The position numbers and the translations under genes are program-made. From an uncultured Acetatifactor sp. (GTDB lineage Bacteria > Bacillota > Clostridia > Lachnospirales > Lachnospiraceae), in the NCBI GenBank assembly GCA_910585015.1, contig CAJUCT010000025.1, positions 5,619 to 69,618 of the forward strand: 64,000 nt of DNA, in the 5' to 3' direction. Positions 47,167 through 55,637 of this stretch are shown here, one piece after another. Below the pieces are notes generated by a model. That model was not told the DNA's origin, searched no databases, and saw only the letters and a program-made list of their open reading frames with translations. Position 1 is the first letter of the stretch. The number at the start of each line of letters is the position of its first letter.

Positions 47167-47236
47167 GCATTGGGCGGTGGGAGAGTATATCTGGAAATAT
47201 AGCAAAGAACATGCTGTTTGTCATGGAGGAAGAACT

Positions 47237-47869
47237 ATGTCATATGATTTCAAAAAAGAGTGTAAGGAGCTTTACATGCCTAATAATATGCCTCAGGTGG
47301 TCAATGTGCCGACGGCAAACTATATCGCCGTCAGGGGAGAGGGTGACCCCAATGAAGAGGGAGGGGCTTACCAGCAGGCCATAGGCGTTTTGTACGCGGT
47401 GGCTTATACGCTGAGGATGAGTCATAAGGCAGGCCATAAGATAGAAGGTTTCTTTGAGTATGTGGTTCCTCCGCTGGAAGGATTCTGGTGGCAGGAAAAG
47501 GTTCGTGGCGTTGACTATGTCCATAAGACGGATTTCCACTGGATATCCGTAATTCGTCTGCCGGATTTCGTGACGGCGGAGGATTTTGCATGGGCTGTAG
47601 AGACAGCCGCCTTAAAAAAGAAAACGGATTGCTCCGCAGCGCGGTTCCTGACAATTGAGGAGGGACTATGCGTACAGATGATGCATACAGGCCCCTTTGA
47701 CGCTGAGCCGGAGACCGTGGCGATTATGGACAGGTTTCTGGAGGAAAACGAGTATGAGAATGACATAAACGGGCAGCGGCTGCACCATGAAATCTATCTG
47801 ACGGACGCGCGCAGAACGCCGCCGGAAAAGTATAAAACGGTGATCCGGCATCCTATCAAAAAGAGATGA
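47237..47869 (+). CDS. GyrI-like small-molecule-binding protein
   Basis: The 210-residue protein has the GyrI/SOUL-type pattern found in stand-alone family members: VVNVPTANYIAVRGEGDPNEEGGAYQQ in the N-terminal half, LYAVAYTLRM, EGFFEYVVPPLEGFWW and a second half with GLCVQMMHTGPFDAEP and LHHEIYLTDARRTPPEKYKT. These proteins bind or hydrolyse small hydrophobic compounds. The ATG follows TGGAGGA. It is co-directional with the WYL regulator and probably regulated by it. Confidence 0.88.
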   Translation: MSYDFKKECKELYMPNNMPQVVNVPTANYIAVRGEGDPNEEGGAYQQAIGVLYAVAYTLRMSHKAGHKIEGFFEYVVPPLEGFWWQEKVRGVDYVHKTDFHWISVIRLPDFVTAEDFAWAVETAALKKKTDCSAARFLTIEEGLCVQMMHTGPFDAEPETVAIMDRFLEENEYENDINGQRLHHEIYLTDARRTPPEKYKTVIRHPIKKR

Positions 47870-47954
47870 AGCAGTCCCCTTGGGACCGGAAAGAGGAAGC
47901 ACAGGTTAAACAAATCTTAAAGTTTTCACTATTCCATATCCTTTTCGTTTCCTG

Positions 47955-47990
47955 TATAATGAGTATGCGTTATAGCGCATACTCATTATA
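47955..47990 (+). promoter_or_regulatory. Perfect 15-bp palindrome containing the -10 box of the two-component operon
   Basis: TATAATGAGTATGCG and CGCATACTCATTATA pair perfectly around TTATAG. The left arm begins with a consensus TATAAT, so the palindrome spans the -10 box and probable start site. It lies 27 bases before the response regulator gene and is a strong operator or 5'-end hairpin candidate. Confidence 0.7.
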
Positions 47991-48016
47991 AAATTTTACG
48001 ACAGGAGCGCCAGTTT

Positions 48017-48715
48017 ATGTACCATATACTGCTTTGCGACGATGAGAAGGATATTGTGAACGCGCTGGAGATATATTTAAGCCAGCCGGATTATTGTTTC
48101 CATAAAGCTTACGACGGACAGGAGGCTTTAAAGATCGCAGGCAGTCAGGAATTGCAGCTGATCCTGATGGATGTAATGATGCCCCGGATGGACGGGCTGG
48201 AGGCCATGGAGCGGATAAGGCAGTTTTCCAATGTGCCCATCATCCTGCTCACGGCCAAGGGGGAGGATTTGGACAAGATTCTGGGTCTGAACGCGGGGGC
48301 GGACGATTATATCACCAAGCCCTTCAATCCTATGGAGGTCAGCGCCAGGGTCCGTTCCCAGCTGCGCCGGTACATGCAGCTGGGGTGCGGCAGCCGGCAG
48401 AGAGGGATTCTCAGAATCGGCGGGATTCAGCTGGACGATATGCGCAAGACAGTGCTGCTGGACGGGGAGGAGGTCAATCTGACTCCCACGGAATATGAGA
48501 TTTTGAAACTGCTTATGGAACACCCGGGACAGGTTTTTTCTCCGGCGGAGATCTATCAGCAGGTGTGGAAGGACCAGCCCATAGGCAGCGAGGGCACAGT
48601 GGCGGTGCATATCCGGCATCTGCGGGAAAAGGTGGAGATAAACCCTGCGGATCCCCGCTATCTGAAAGTGGTATGGGGACAAGGATATAAGATGGAAGGG
48701 AGCATCGGCCTGTGA
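48017..48715 (+). CDS. OmpR/VanR-type response regulator
   Basis: The 232-residue protein has a receiver domain with the acidic pair in LLCDDEKD, the phospho-acceptor Asp in LILMDVMMPRMDG near residue 52, T in IILLTAKGE and K in DDYITKPFNP. A C-terminal winged helix of the OmpR type follows (LTPTEYEILKLLMEHPGQVFS, EGTVAVHIRHLREKVE). It is translated together with the kinase gene, whose GTG overlaps its stop codon as GTGA. Target genes are not evident. Confidence 0.94.
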   Translation: MYHILLCDDEKDIVNALEIYLSQPDYCFHKAYDGQEALKIAGSQELQLILMDVMMPRMDGLEAMERIRQFSNVPIILLTAKGEDLDKILGLNAGADDYITKPFNPMEVSARVRSQLRRYMQLGCGSRQRGILRIGGIQLDDMRKTVLLDGEEVNLTPTEYEILKLLMEHPGQVFSPAEIYQQVWKDQPIGSEGTVAVHIRHLREKVEINPADPRYLKVVWGQGYKMEGSIGL

Positions 48716-50748
48716 GAGGGAAAAACGTAAAAAGGTGCTTCCAATATCTGACCATGGTGGCTGCCATAGGGACGGCGGTCTTTTGCTTTTTGGCAGGCAT
48801 ATGCTGCCTGCGTCTGGAAGAATATCGGCAGCAGGGCAGCGCCAGGGAACCGGCGCTGGAGGAGCGGGCCCGGAGCCGGGCCGGGGAAATTCTGGAGATT
48901 TATCTGTCTCAGGGCATGGGACAGGCGGATGCCTATGCGAAAACAGAGAATGTAAACTATATTATCTTGAAGGCCAGCGGCAGGCGCATAGGCGGAAATT
49001 ATAAATCAGCGGATATACAGATGATTCCGAAGCTGGGCAGAAAGACATTGCAATATACCTATCAATTCCCGGGGGACGCGCAGGAGGATGAGGCCGGCTA
49101 TATTGTCAAGATCGCCTATCTGGATCTTGGGCAGATACTGGAGGTCCCAATCCATTTGGAAGGGCTGCCGGATGACCTGCGGATATGGATGAAGGTTTTT
49201 TTTGTGACGGCAGGAACAGCTCTGGCTGTAGCCGCGGCTCTTCTCAGACGTATCATCCGCATCGGCAGGAGAGGTCTTCAGAACTCTTCCATAAGGAAGA
49301 CGGGAAAGATGCCCATTGGGAAACTGCTGCCCTGGTGGGTGGCAGCGGCGCTGGTATGTCTGTGGGGATTCCGGCGGCCCCAGGTCTGGAACATTCCCAT
49401 CACCTGGGAGGAAGGCGCGGAACCTTTGATGGCGCAGCTGGGGCGAAGCGTCAGGAACATGACATTATGCGGGCTGTTGCTGGGTATTTTGGCGACAGGT
49501 TTTTTGCTGCGCCTATTTTGTTATTGGGAAATAAGCCGGAGGGGGCAGAGCAGCCTGCTTCAAAAATTGTGCAGGAGGCCTCGAAGGGCGCTGGAACAGT
49601 TGTCCTGGTTTCGAAGGGCGCTGCTTGTTTTTTTGTTGGTCTGCATTCTGGAGGCGCTGCTGCTGGGTCTGGCGCAGTATGAGGTGATGCACGGGGAAGG
49701 GATGAAGGGTCTGCAGGAGTGGCTTACCACAGGCCGGGGCGGCTGGCTGGTCTGGGGGCTGTGGGGCCTGGAAAAAGCGTTGCTGGCATGGCTGGTACTG
49801 CGGACAGCCGGCGGCATGACGCGGCTTCGGACCTCCGGCAGGGAACTGGCAAAAGGGAACCTGGGCTATCAGATTTCGCTGGAGGGCATGAAAGGGGAGG
49901 CACTGCGGTTCGGCAGGGATATGAACGCCATATCCCAGGTGGTGGCGGATGCGGTGGAGGACCGGATGAAGAGCGAGCATCTGAAGACGGAACTGATCAC
50001 CAATGTCTCCCACGATATCAAAACGCCCCTGACTTCCATTATCAATTATGCGGATCTGATCGGCAGAGAGCAATCGGACAATGAGAAGGTAGCGGAGTAT
50101 GCCCGGGTGCTGTACCGGCAGTCCACCAGGCTGAAAAAACTGATTGAGGATCTGATGGAGGTTTCCAAGGCGTCCACCGGCAATTTGGAGGTACATCTGG
50201 AGCGCTGTCAGGCAGGGGTGCTGCTCAGCCAGGCCATGGGTGAATTTGAGCAGAGGCTGCAAGAGAGAGGGATTGACCTGATCATTCGGCAATGTCAAAG
50301 GCCCGTATGGATAATGGCGGATACCCGAATGCTGTGGCGGATATTGGACAATCTGATGACAAACATCTGTAAATATGCCCAGGACAATACCAGGGTGTAT
50401 CTGAGCCTGGAAACGTTGAGTCAGACGCCCCCGGGTCCGGAGGCGTCGGCCCCCCAGGTTCCGCGCCTGTCAGTACAGGAAGAACAGGCCGTACTGGTCT
50501 TTAAAAATATATCCAGTCATCCTCTGGATATGGATGCCGCGGAACTGATGGAGCGTTTTGTGCGGGGAGATAAGTCCCGGCACACGGAAGGGAACGGTCT
50601 GGGACTGGCAATTGCCAGAAGTCTGACGGAACTGCAGGGAGGGAGTATGGCGGTGGCCACGGACGGAGATCTGTTCAAAGTCACGCTGACATTCCCCATG
50701 ATTCAGGATACGGAGGGGGAATTAATTCTTGATGAGCAAAAGGAATAG
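48712..50748 (+). CDS. Membrane sensor histidine kinase
   Basis: The 678-residue kinase has a transmembrane helix near the N terminus (VAAIGTAVFCFLAGICCL), an outer domain of about 115 residues, and four or five more hydrophobic segments (about residues 163-182, 206-219, 243-268, 302-322 and 345-365). A HAMP-like linker follows, then HisKA with NVSHDIKTPLTSIINY (His near 433) and HATPase with DNLMTNICKYA and GNGLGLAIARSLTELQGG. The multi-pass layout between sensor and kinase core is more elaborate than in a two-helix VanS-type kinase. Start is GTG by overlap with the regulator. The sensed signal is unknown; the length and helices suggest a membrane or envelope cue. Confidence 0.92.
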   Translation: MRGKNVKRCFQYLTMVAAIGTAVFCFLAGICCLRLEEYRQQGSAREPALEERARSRAGEILEIYLSQGMGQADAYAKTENVNYIILKASGRRIGGNYKSADIQMIPKLGRKTLQYTYQFPGDAQEDEAGYIVKIAYLDLGQILEVPIHLEGLPDDLRIWMKVFFVTAGTALAVAAALLRRIIRIGRRGLQNSSIRKTGKMPIGKLLPWWVAAALVCLWGFRRPQVWNIPITWEEGAEPLMAQLGRSVRNMTLCGLLLGILATGFLLRLFCYWEISRRGQSSLLQKLCRRPRRALEQLSWFRRALLVFLLVCILEALLLGLAQYEVMHGEGMKGLQEWLTTGRGGWLVWGLWGLEKALLAWLVLRTAGGMTRLRTSGRELAKGNLGYQISLEGMKGEALRFGRDMNAISQVVADAVEDRMKSEHLKTELITNVSHDIKTPLTSIINYADLIGREQSDNEKVAEYARVLYRQSTRLKKLIEDLMEVSKASTGNLEVHLERCQAGVLLSQAMGEFEQRLQERGIDLIIRQCQRPVWIMADTRMLWRILDNLMTNICKYAQDNTRVYLSLETLSQTPPGPEASAPQVPRLSVQEEQAVLVFKNISSHPLDMDAAELMERFVRGDKSRHTEGNGLGLAIARSLTELQGGSMAVATDGDLFKVTLTFPMIQDTEGELILDEQKE

Positions 50749-50826
50749 AAATGATAAAAACGGCATATACTTAACCTAAAACAGTTTTTTGCAACCTATA
50801 AACAACTCAAAAAATAAGGAGGACTT

Positions 50827-51465
50827 ATGCAGGCAGAAACCTATCCCTTTGTAGTGCAGCCACTGCCCTACGATTATGACGCATTGACACCGATTTTGGA
50901 TGAAAAGACCTTACATTTTCATCACGACAAACATTACAAGACATATGTGGACAATCTTAACAGTACGCTGGCGGATTATCCGGAATTGCAGAAAATGAGC
51001 CTGAAGGAACTGTTGATGAAACTGGACACTCTTCCGGCGGCGGCCCAGACCCCTATCCGCAACAACGGCGGCGGTGTATTTAACCATGAATTGTATTTTG
51101 GAACCATGCGCCAGCCCATGGGGCAGATGCCCGAGGGTGTACTGGCGGATGCCATTGACCGGGATTTCGGCAGCTATAACCAGTGGAAGGAGCAGATGAA
51201 ACAGGCTGCTGCTTCTCAGTTTGGATCCGGCTGGGCGTGGCTGGTCACGGACAAGGATGGCAAGCTCTCCATCGTGCAGACAGCCAACCAGAATGTGCCG
51301 GATTTGTCCGAGGTGCCCCCTATTCTGCTGGTGGACGTGTGGGAGCACGCTTACTATCTGCAGTACCAGAATCTGCGGGCGGCCTATGTGGAGGGCTGGT
51401 TCAATCTGATCCACTGGAAGAAGGTACAGCGCCTGTATGAGGAGGCCATGCGGGCCCCTAAATAA
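50827..51465 (+). CDS. Superoxide dismutase, Fe/Mn type
   Basis: This enzyme converts superoxide to oxygen and hydrogen peroxide in the cytosol. The 212-residue protein has all metal ligands: His in LHFHHDKHYKTYV, His in GVFNHELYF, and the DVWEHAYYLQY block with Asp and His. GSGWAWLV is typical of the family. Residues near the active site do not decide between iron and manganese. The start is ATG after AAGGAGGAC. It precedes queH by 11 bases, probably in one transcript. An SOD in an apparent anaerobe fits transient oxygen exposure. Confidence 0.94.
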   Translation: MQAETYPFVVQPLPYDYDALTPILDEKTLHFHHDKHYKTYVDNLNSTLADYPELQKMSLKELLMKLDTLPAAAQTPIRNNGGGVFNHELYFGTMRQPMGQMPEGVLADAIDRDFGSYNQWKEQMKQAAASQFGSGWAWLVTDKDGKLSIVQTANQNVPDLSEVPPILLVDVWEHAYYLQYQNLRAAYVEGWFNLIHWKKVQRLYEEAMRAPK

Positions 51466-51476
51466 GGAGAAAAGTT

Positions 51477-52106
51477 ATGAACCAAAGAAATTACCAGCGG
51501 GAGCTGGACGGCATACTGGAGAACCTGCCCAGGGGGGAGAAGCGCCTGTTTTTGCACAGCTGCTGCGCCCCCTGCAGCAGTTATGTGCTGGAGTATCTGA
51601 GAGTATATTTTCCCATAACGGTATTTTACTATAACCCGAACATTTCCTTTGCGGAGGAGTACCGCCACCGACTGGAGGAACAGAAGCACCTGATTGCGTG
51701 TTATAATCAGGAGGGAGGCGGGTATCCTATTCAGGTGGTGGAGGGGGAGTATATGCCGGAACGCTTTTTTGCCATGGCCCGGGGGCTGGAACAATGCTCG
51801 GAGGGCGGGGAGCGCTGCGAGGGGTGCTTTAGGCTGCGGCTGGAGGAAACCGCCCGGCAGGCACTTGCGGCAGGGGCGGATTATTTTGCCTCTACCCTTT
51901 CCATCAGTCCCCTGAAAAATGCGCCGCTGCTCAACCGGATTGGGGAGGAAGTGGCTGTTACATATGGTGTGCCTTGGCTGCCCTCGGATTTTAAGAAGAA
52001 AAACGGATACAAGAGATCGGTGGAGTTGTCTGCTAAGTATGAGCTGTACCGGCAGAATTACTGTGGCTGCGTATTTTCCATGCAGGAGAGGGGCCAGGAG
52101 CGGTAA
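51477..52106 (+). CDS. queH: Epoxyqueuosine reductase QueH
   Basis: QueH reduces epoxyqueuosine to queuosine in tRNA, replacing QueG in many anaerobes. The 209-residue protein shows the family cysteines: LHSCCAPCSSYVL near residue 24, GLEQCSEGGERCEGCFRLRLE, and a late NYCGCVFSM. YYNPNISFAEEYRHRL and STLSISPLKN are further DUF208 landmarks. These cysteines bind a 4Fe-4S cluster and an extra metal. ATG follows AAGGAGA. It is a short distance after sod. Confidence 0.93.
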   Translation: MNQRNYQRELDGILENLPRGEKRLFLHSCCAPCSSYVLEYLRVYFPITVFYYNPNISFAEEYRHRLEEQKHLIACYNQEGGGYPIQVVEGEYMPERFFAMARGLEQCSEGGERCEGCFRLRLEETARQALAAGADYFASTLSISPLKNAPLLNRIGEEVAVTYGVPWLPSDFKKKNGYKRSVELSAKYELYRQNYCGCVFSMQERGQER

Positions 52107-52132
52107 ATTGAACTGACTATGTAAAAATATTG

Positions 52133-52161
52133 TTGCCATATGGTGGGAAAAGGGCTATAAT
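52133..52161 (+). promoter_or_regulatory. Promoter of argS
   Basis: TTGCCA and TATAAT are separated by 17 bases, 30 bases before the argS start. No T-box leader fits in this short distance. Confidence 0.75.
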
Positions 52162-52191
52162 GAGCGCATACTTTTTGTGAGGAGCGTGTTT

Positions 52192-53982
52192 ATGAAAAAA
52201 TTATTGGAGATGATATCCGAGGAGATGCAGGCAGCCTTTGAGGCAGCCGGATACGGCGAGGCGGAAGCCGGGAGCCAGCTGGGACGCGTGACGCTGTCCA
52301 ACCGCCCTGATCTGTGCGAATACCAGTGCAACGGGGCCATGGCCGGGGCTAAGAAGTTCAGGAAGGCCCCCATTATGATTGCAGGCCAGGTGGCGGAGAA
52401 GCTGCAGGGCAGCCGGGTGTTTTCCCAGGCGGAGGCGGTGATGCCCGGTTTTTTGAACCTGAAGCTTTCGGAGGAGTTTTTGAGAGATTATCTGCGGGAT
52501 ATGGGGCGGGCGGAGAAATTTGGTCTGGACGAGCCCCCCAAGCCCCGGAAGATTATCATTGACTACGGCGGGGCCAATGTGGCCAAGCCCCTGCATGTGG
52601 GACATCTGCGATCCGCGGTCATCGGTGAGAGCATCAAGCGGATCTGCCGGTATGCCGGGCATGAGGTCATCGGCGATGCCCACCTGGGGGACTGGGGGCT
52701 GCAGATGGGACTGGTGATTGTGGGCATACAGGAGCGTCAGCCCGAGCTGGTGTATTTTGATGACAGCTATGAGGGAGAGTACCCGAAGGAGGCTCCCTTT
52801 ACCATATCGGAACTTGAAGAGATTTATCCGGCCTCCAGCACAAAGTCCAAGGAAGACCCGGAGTATAAGGCCCGGGCCATGGAAGCAACCTATAAGCTGC
52901 AGAACGGCGTGAGGGGCTACCGCGCCCTGTGGCAGCACATGATGAATGTGTCTGTGGCGGACTTAAAGAAGGTTTACAGCAGCTTAAATGTGGAATTTGA
53001 TCTGTGGAAAGGGGAGAGCGATGTGCGTGACCTGATCCCGGAGATGGTACAGTACATGAAGGACGGCGGATATGCCTATATCAGTGAGGGCGCCCTGGTG
53101 GTGGATGTGAAAGAGGAGACAGACACCAAGGAAGTGCCTCCTTGTATGATTCTGAAGTCCGACGGGGCCTCCCTGTACAACACTTCGGATCTTGCTACGA
53201 TTCTGGAACGCATGCGCCTGTATCACCCGGATCTGATCGTCTATCTGACGGACAAGCGTCAGGATCTGTATTTTGATCAGGTATTTCGCTGCGCCCGTAA
53301 GACAAAGCTGGTGGAGCCGGGGACACAGCTGAAGTGGATTGGCTTCGGCACCGTCAACGGCAGTGACGGCAAGCCCTTCAAGACCAGGGACGGCGGTGTG
53401 ATGCGCCTGGAGACTCTGATCCAGGAGACCAAGCAGGAGATGCTGCGCAAGATCAGGGAAGGCCGGGAGATGAGTGAAGAGGAGGCCAAGGCTGTGGCGG
53501 ACATGGTGGCTATTTCAGCTCTGCTCTATGGAGATCTCTCCAATCAGGCTTCCAAGGATTATATCTTTGACATGGATCGCTTCACCTCATTTGAGGGAGA
53601 TACAGGTCCTTACATTTTATATACTATTGTGCGGATCAAGTCCATTCTGTCCAAATATGTGGAGCAGGGCGGCAGCCTGGAGGAACGGGAGGGATTGGAA
53701 CTGCTGGCGGCGGCAGGAGAAGCGCAGAAACAGTTGATGATGCAGCTGGCGGGATTCAATGCCATGATGGAGAGTGCCAGCGAGGAGACTGCTCCCCACA
53801 AAGTATGCGCGTTTATCTATGACTTGGCCAACGCTTTCAACCATTTTTACCATGAGACCAAGATTCTGGCGGAGGAGGATGAGGCCCAGAAAAGGAGTCT
53901 GATTGCTTTGCTGCTTTTGACCCGCGATGTGCTGGAAACTTGCATCCACGTGCTGGGATTTGAAGCTCCGGATAAAATGTAG
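52192..53982 (+). CDS. argS: Arginine-tRNA ligase
   Basis: ArgS charges tRNA-Arg with arginine. The 596-residue protein has an N-terminal additional domain (about residues 1-100), the class I HIGH-type motif in ANVAKPLHVGHLRSAVIGE near residues 129-147, GDWGLQMG, the arginine-site YNTSDLATILER and a DALR anticodon-binding domain at the end (ALLLLTRDVLETCIHVLG). The KMSKS motif is replaced by KPFKTRDGGVMRL, as in many ArgS enzymes. I start at the ATG after GAGGAGC; an upstream in-frame GTG has a poor signal. The gene is followed by a tRNA pair. Confidence 0.96.
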   Translation: MKKLLEMISEEMQAAFEAAGYGEAEAGSQLGRVTLSNRPDLCEYQCNGAMAGAKKFRKAPIMIAGQVAEKLQGSRVFSQAEAVMPGFLNLKLSEEFLRDYLRDMGRAEKFGLDEPPKPRKIIIDYGGANVAKPLHVGHLRSAVIGESIKRICRYAGHEVIGDAHLGDWGLQMGLVIVGIQERQPELVYFDDSYEGEYPKEAPFTISELEEIYPASSTKSKEDPEYKARAMEATYKLQNGVRGYRALWQHMMNVSVADLKKVYSSLNVEFDLWKGESDVRDLIPEMVQYMKDGGYAYISEGALVVDVKEETDTKEVPPCMILKSDGASLYNTSDLATILERMRLYHPDLIVYLTDKRQDLYFDQVFRCARKTKLVEPGTQLKWIGFGTVNGSDGKPFKTRDGGVMRLETLIQETKQEMLRKIREGREMSEEEAKAVADMVAISALLYGDLSNQASKDYIFDMDRFTSFEGDTGPYILYTIVRIKSILSKYVEQGGSLEEREGLELLAAAGEAQKQLMMQLAGFNAMMESASEETAPHKVCAFIYDLANAFNHFYHETKILAEEDEAQKRSLIALLLLTRDVLETCIHVLGFEAPDKM

Positions 53983-54002
53983 CTAATTTTGTAAAAATGT
54001 GG

Positions 54003-54031
54003 TTGACAAACCCGTTGGATCATAGTATACT
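54003..54031 (+). promoter_or_regulatory. Promoter of the tRNA-Val/tRNA-Met unit
   Basis: TTGACA and TATACT are separated by 17 bases, about 32 bases upstream of the first tRNA. The strong consensus fits a stable-RNA promoter. Confidence 0.85.
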
Positions 54032-54062
54032 AATCAAGTCGGTTGCAGGAGCAGCCGACTAG

Positions 54063-54135
54063 GGAATCTTAGCTCAGCTGGGAGAGCATCTGCCTTACAA
54101 GCAGAGGGTCATAGGTTCGAGCCCTATAGGTTCCA
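54063..54135 (+). tRNA. tRNA-Val (anticodon TAC)
   Basis: Acceptor GGAATCT/AGGTTCC, D-arm AGCTCAGCTGGGAGAGC, anticodon stem TCTGC/GCAGA with loop CTTACAA, and T-arm ATAGGTTCGAGCCCTAT fold as a canonical tRNA. The anticodon is UAC. CCA is not encoded. Confidence 0.95.
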
Positions 54136-54139
54136 TTGT

Positions 54140-54213
54140 GGCGAGATAGCTCAGTTGGCTAGAGCACACGGTTCATACCCGTGGTGTCGAGGGTTCGAAT
54201 CCCCCTCTCGCTA
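54140..54213 (+). tRNA. tRNA-Met (anticodon CAT), elongator type
   Basis: Acceptor GGCGAGA/TCTCGCT, D-arm AGCTCAGTTGGCTAGAGC, anticodon stem CACGG/CCGTG with loop TTCATAC, and T-arm CGAGGGTTCGAATCCCCC. The first acceptor pair is G-U rather than the unpaired C-A of initiators, so it is the elongator Met tRNA; a lysidine-modified Ile tRNA is less likely. CCA is not encoded. It lies 4 bases after tRNA-Val. Confidence 0.92.
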
Positions 54214-54220
54214 CTTTTTG

Positions 54221-54265
54221 AGCCCAGAAAACCTTGATGGAATCGAGGTGGTCTGGGCTTTTCTG
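54221..54265 (+). terminator. Terminator of the tRNA unit
   Basis: AGCCCAGA and TCTGGGCT pair perfectly, with additional inner pairing, followed by TTTCTGTTTT. Confidence 0.8.
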
Positions 54266-54468
54266 TTTTGAGGTAATTAAAAGCTAATCTAATATATGTT
54301 TGATTGAAAACTACATAGGAAAGGAGAAGTCAGTTTCACTTAGAGATTTTGCGTGTGACCAGACTGAATCCAGAGGCTTATTTGGGCGAAATAATACGTT
54401 TGTAGATATATAGAAAGCAATAACTCCTCTAATGGTAGAAGGGCTATATTGTTATTCCGTATCCATAT

Positions 54469-54561
54469 GTGATAATTGATACAGTTGGTATGGGTTTTTC
54501 AGATAAGACAAGCCGTAGAAATAACATTGAAAAATATCTGTCCCAGTTGATTGAGAAATAG
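54469..54561 (+). pseudogene. Short AT-rich coding fragment at the island edge
   Basis: A 30-codon frame reads VIIDTVGMGFSDKTSRRNNIEKY, then LSQLIEK and TAG. It continues in the same phase into the next frame after the stop, so the two may be halves of one broken gene. I do not recognise the family. The 255 bases between the tRNA terminator and this frame are AT-rich and show no other gene. Confidence 0.35.
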
Positions 54562-54564
54562 CAT

Positions 54565-54774
54565 GTGCTAAATGCCATTTGTGAAGAAGCACAAAATGAA
54601 AATATTACGGAAGAAAACAAGGATATAATTTTTTATCGGCTTTCAGCGGCTTGTTATGGAAGAGATTTTATGAAATTGAATATTGAATGGTATAAAAAAC
54701 TAATCAATGAAATGGAGGAGAAAAATAATGCAACAGTTCAAATTGGATCTTTCGCCAATCGTATATTACACTAG
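54565..54774 (+). CDS. Uncharacterised 69-residue frame, possibly the 3' part of a broken gene
   Basis: Beginning at GTG directly after an in-phase stop, the frame reads LNAICEEAQNENITEEN, DIIFYRLSAACYGRDFM and NIEWYKKLINEMEEKNN. The sequence is helical and AT-rich like its neighbours. It overlaps the start of the hydrolase gene by 47 bases, which carries its own ribosome binding site inside this frame. The lack of a ribosome binding site before GTG suggests a remnant of a longer protein that included the preceding fragment. Confidence 0.35.
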   Translation: MLNAICEEAQNENITEENKDIIFYRLSAACYGRDFMKLNIEWYKKLINEMEEKNNATVQIGSFANRILH

Positions 54775-55525
54775 CGGAAAAGAATGTAGTGAATGGGTAT
54801 TGTTTCTCCATGCTGCGTTTGTAAATCATAAAATGTTTCAACCACAGATTAAATATTTTGAAAACAAATATAACATATTAGCGGTTGATATTATCGGTCA
54901 TGGAAAATCAACAGATACAAAAAAGGGTGACAGTTTAGAAAAAATGTCGGCATGGATATACGATATTATGAACGTTGAAAAAATCAAGAAAATACATATT
55001 GTCGGTATTTCATTGGGTGCTGTTTTAGCACAGGATTTTGCGAATCGGTATCCCGAAGCAGTAAATTCCCTTGCCTGTTTTGGCGGATATGATATTAACA
55101 ATTTTGATGAGAAAATGCAGAAAGAAAATAGTACCTCACAGATACGAATGATGTTAAAGGCTTTGGTTTCTATTAAATGGTTTGCAAAGGCAAATAAAAA
55201 AATATCTGCCTTTTCCCCGCAGGCTCAAAATGACTTTTATGATATGAATATTCAATTTCCAAAGAAATCTTTTTTGTATTTGGCATCATTGGATAGTATG
55301 GTAAATGTATTCCAAACAAAATCAAGAAAGTATCCTTTATTGATAGGGTGTGGAAAATTTGATATACCAATGGAATTGAAAGCAGTAGAAGATTGGAAAA
55401 GCAGGGAACCCCAATTAAAAGTTGCGATTTTTGAAAATGCTGGGCATTGTGTAAATATGGATATGCCACAAAAGTTCAATGAAGTAATGGAAGAATTTTG
55501 GGGAAACACAAAGAATTATTTTTGA
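54728..55525 (+). CDS. Alpha/beta-hydrolase fold protein
   Basis: The 265-residue protein has the complete alpha/beta-hydrolase set: oxyanion region LFLHAAFVNHKMF, nucleophile elbow VGISLGAVLAQDFA (Ser near residue 99), acid in LIGCGKFDIPMELK, and histidine in FENAGHCVNMDMP. ILAVDIIGHGKSTD is the usual segment after strand 4. The substrate is unknown; it could be an ester, thioester or lactone. The gene is markedly AT-rich compared with argS upstream, consistent with horizontal transfer. The ATG follows GGAGGAGAAAAATA. Confidence 0.85.
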   Translation: MQQFKLDLSPIVYYTSGKECSEWVLFLHAAFVNHKMFQPQIKYFENKYNILAVDIIGHGKSTDTKKGDSLEKMSAWIYDIMNVEKIKKIHIVGISLGAVLAQDFANRYPEAVNSLACFGGYDINNFDEKMQKENSTSQIRMMLKALVSIKWFAKANKKISAFSPQAQNDFYDMNIQFPKKSFLYLASLDSMVNVFQTKSRKYPLLIGCGKFDIPMELKAVEDWKSREPQLKVAIFENAGHCVNMDMPQKFNEVMEEFWGNTKNYF

Positions 55526-55529
55526 AAAG

Positions 55530-55637
55530 AATGCGTGCCTGAACGTCAGGGATACAAAAGGGATCATATTGCACAGCGACCTTGGAAGCCAGTATACGAG
55601 CCAGGCATTTGAAGACTGCCTGGCCAGGAAGGCATTT
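55530..55637 (+). pseudogene. IS3-family transposase fragment (rve domain)
   Basis: The frame reads VRDTKGIILHSDLGSQYTSQ, then AFEDCLARKAF. The HSDxGSQYTS block is the hallmark around the second catalytic aspartate of IS3-type integrase-domain transposases. Only about 35 codons remain, with no start and no terminal repeats. It lies between the hydrolase and the convergent polyferredoxin gene, and its base composition is richer in GC than both. Confidence 0.8.

Noticed and set aside
52133..52192. T-box leader for argS
   Set aside because: Only about 30 bases separate the -10 box and the start codon and no T-box sequence is present.
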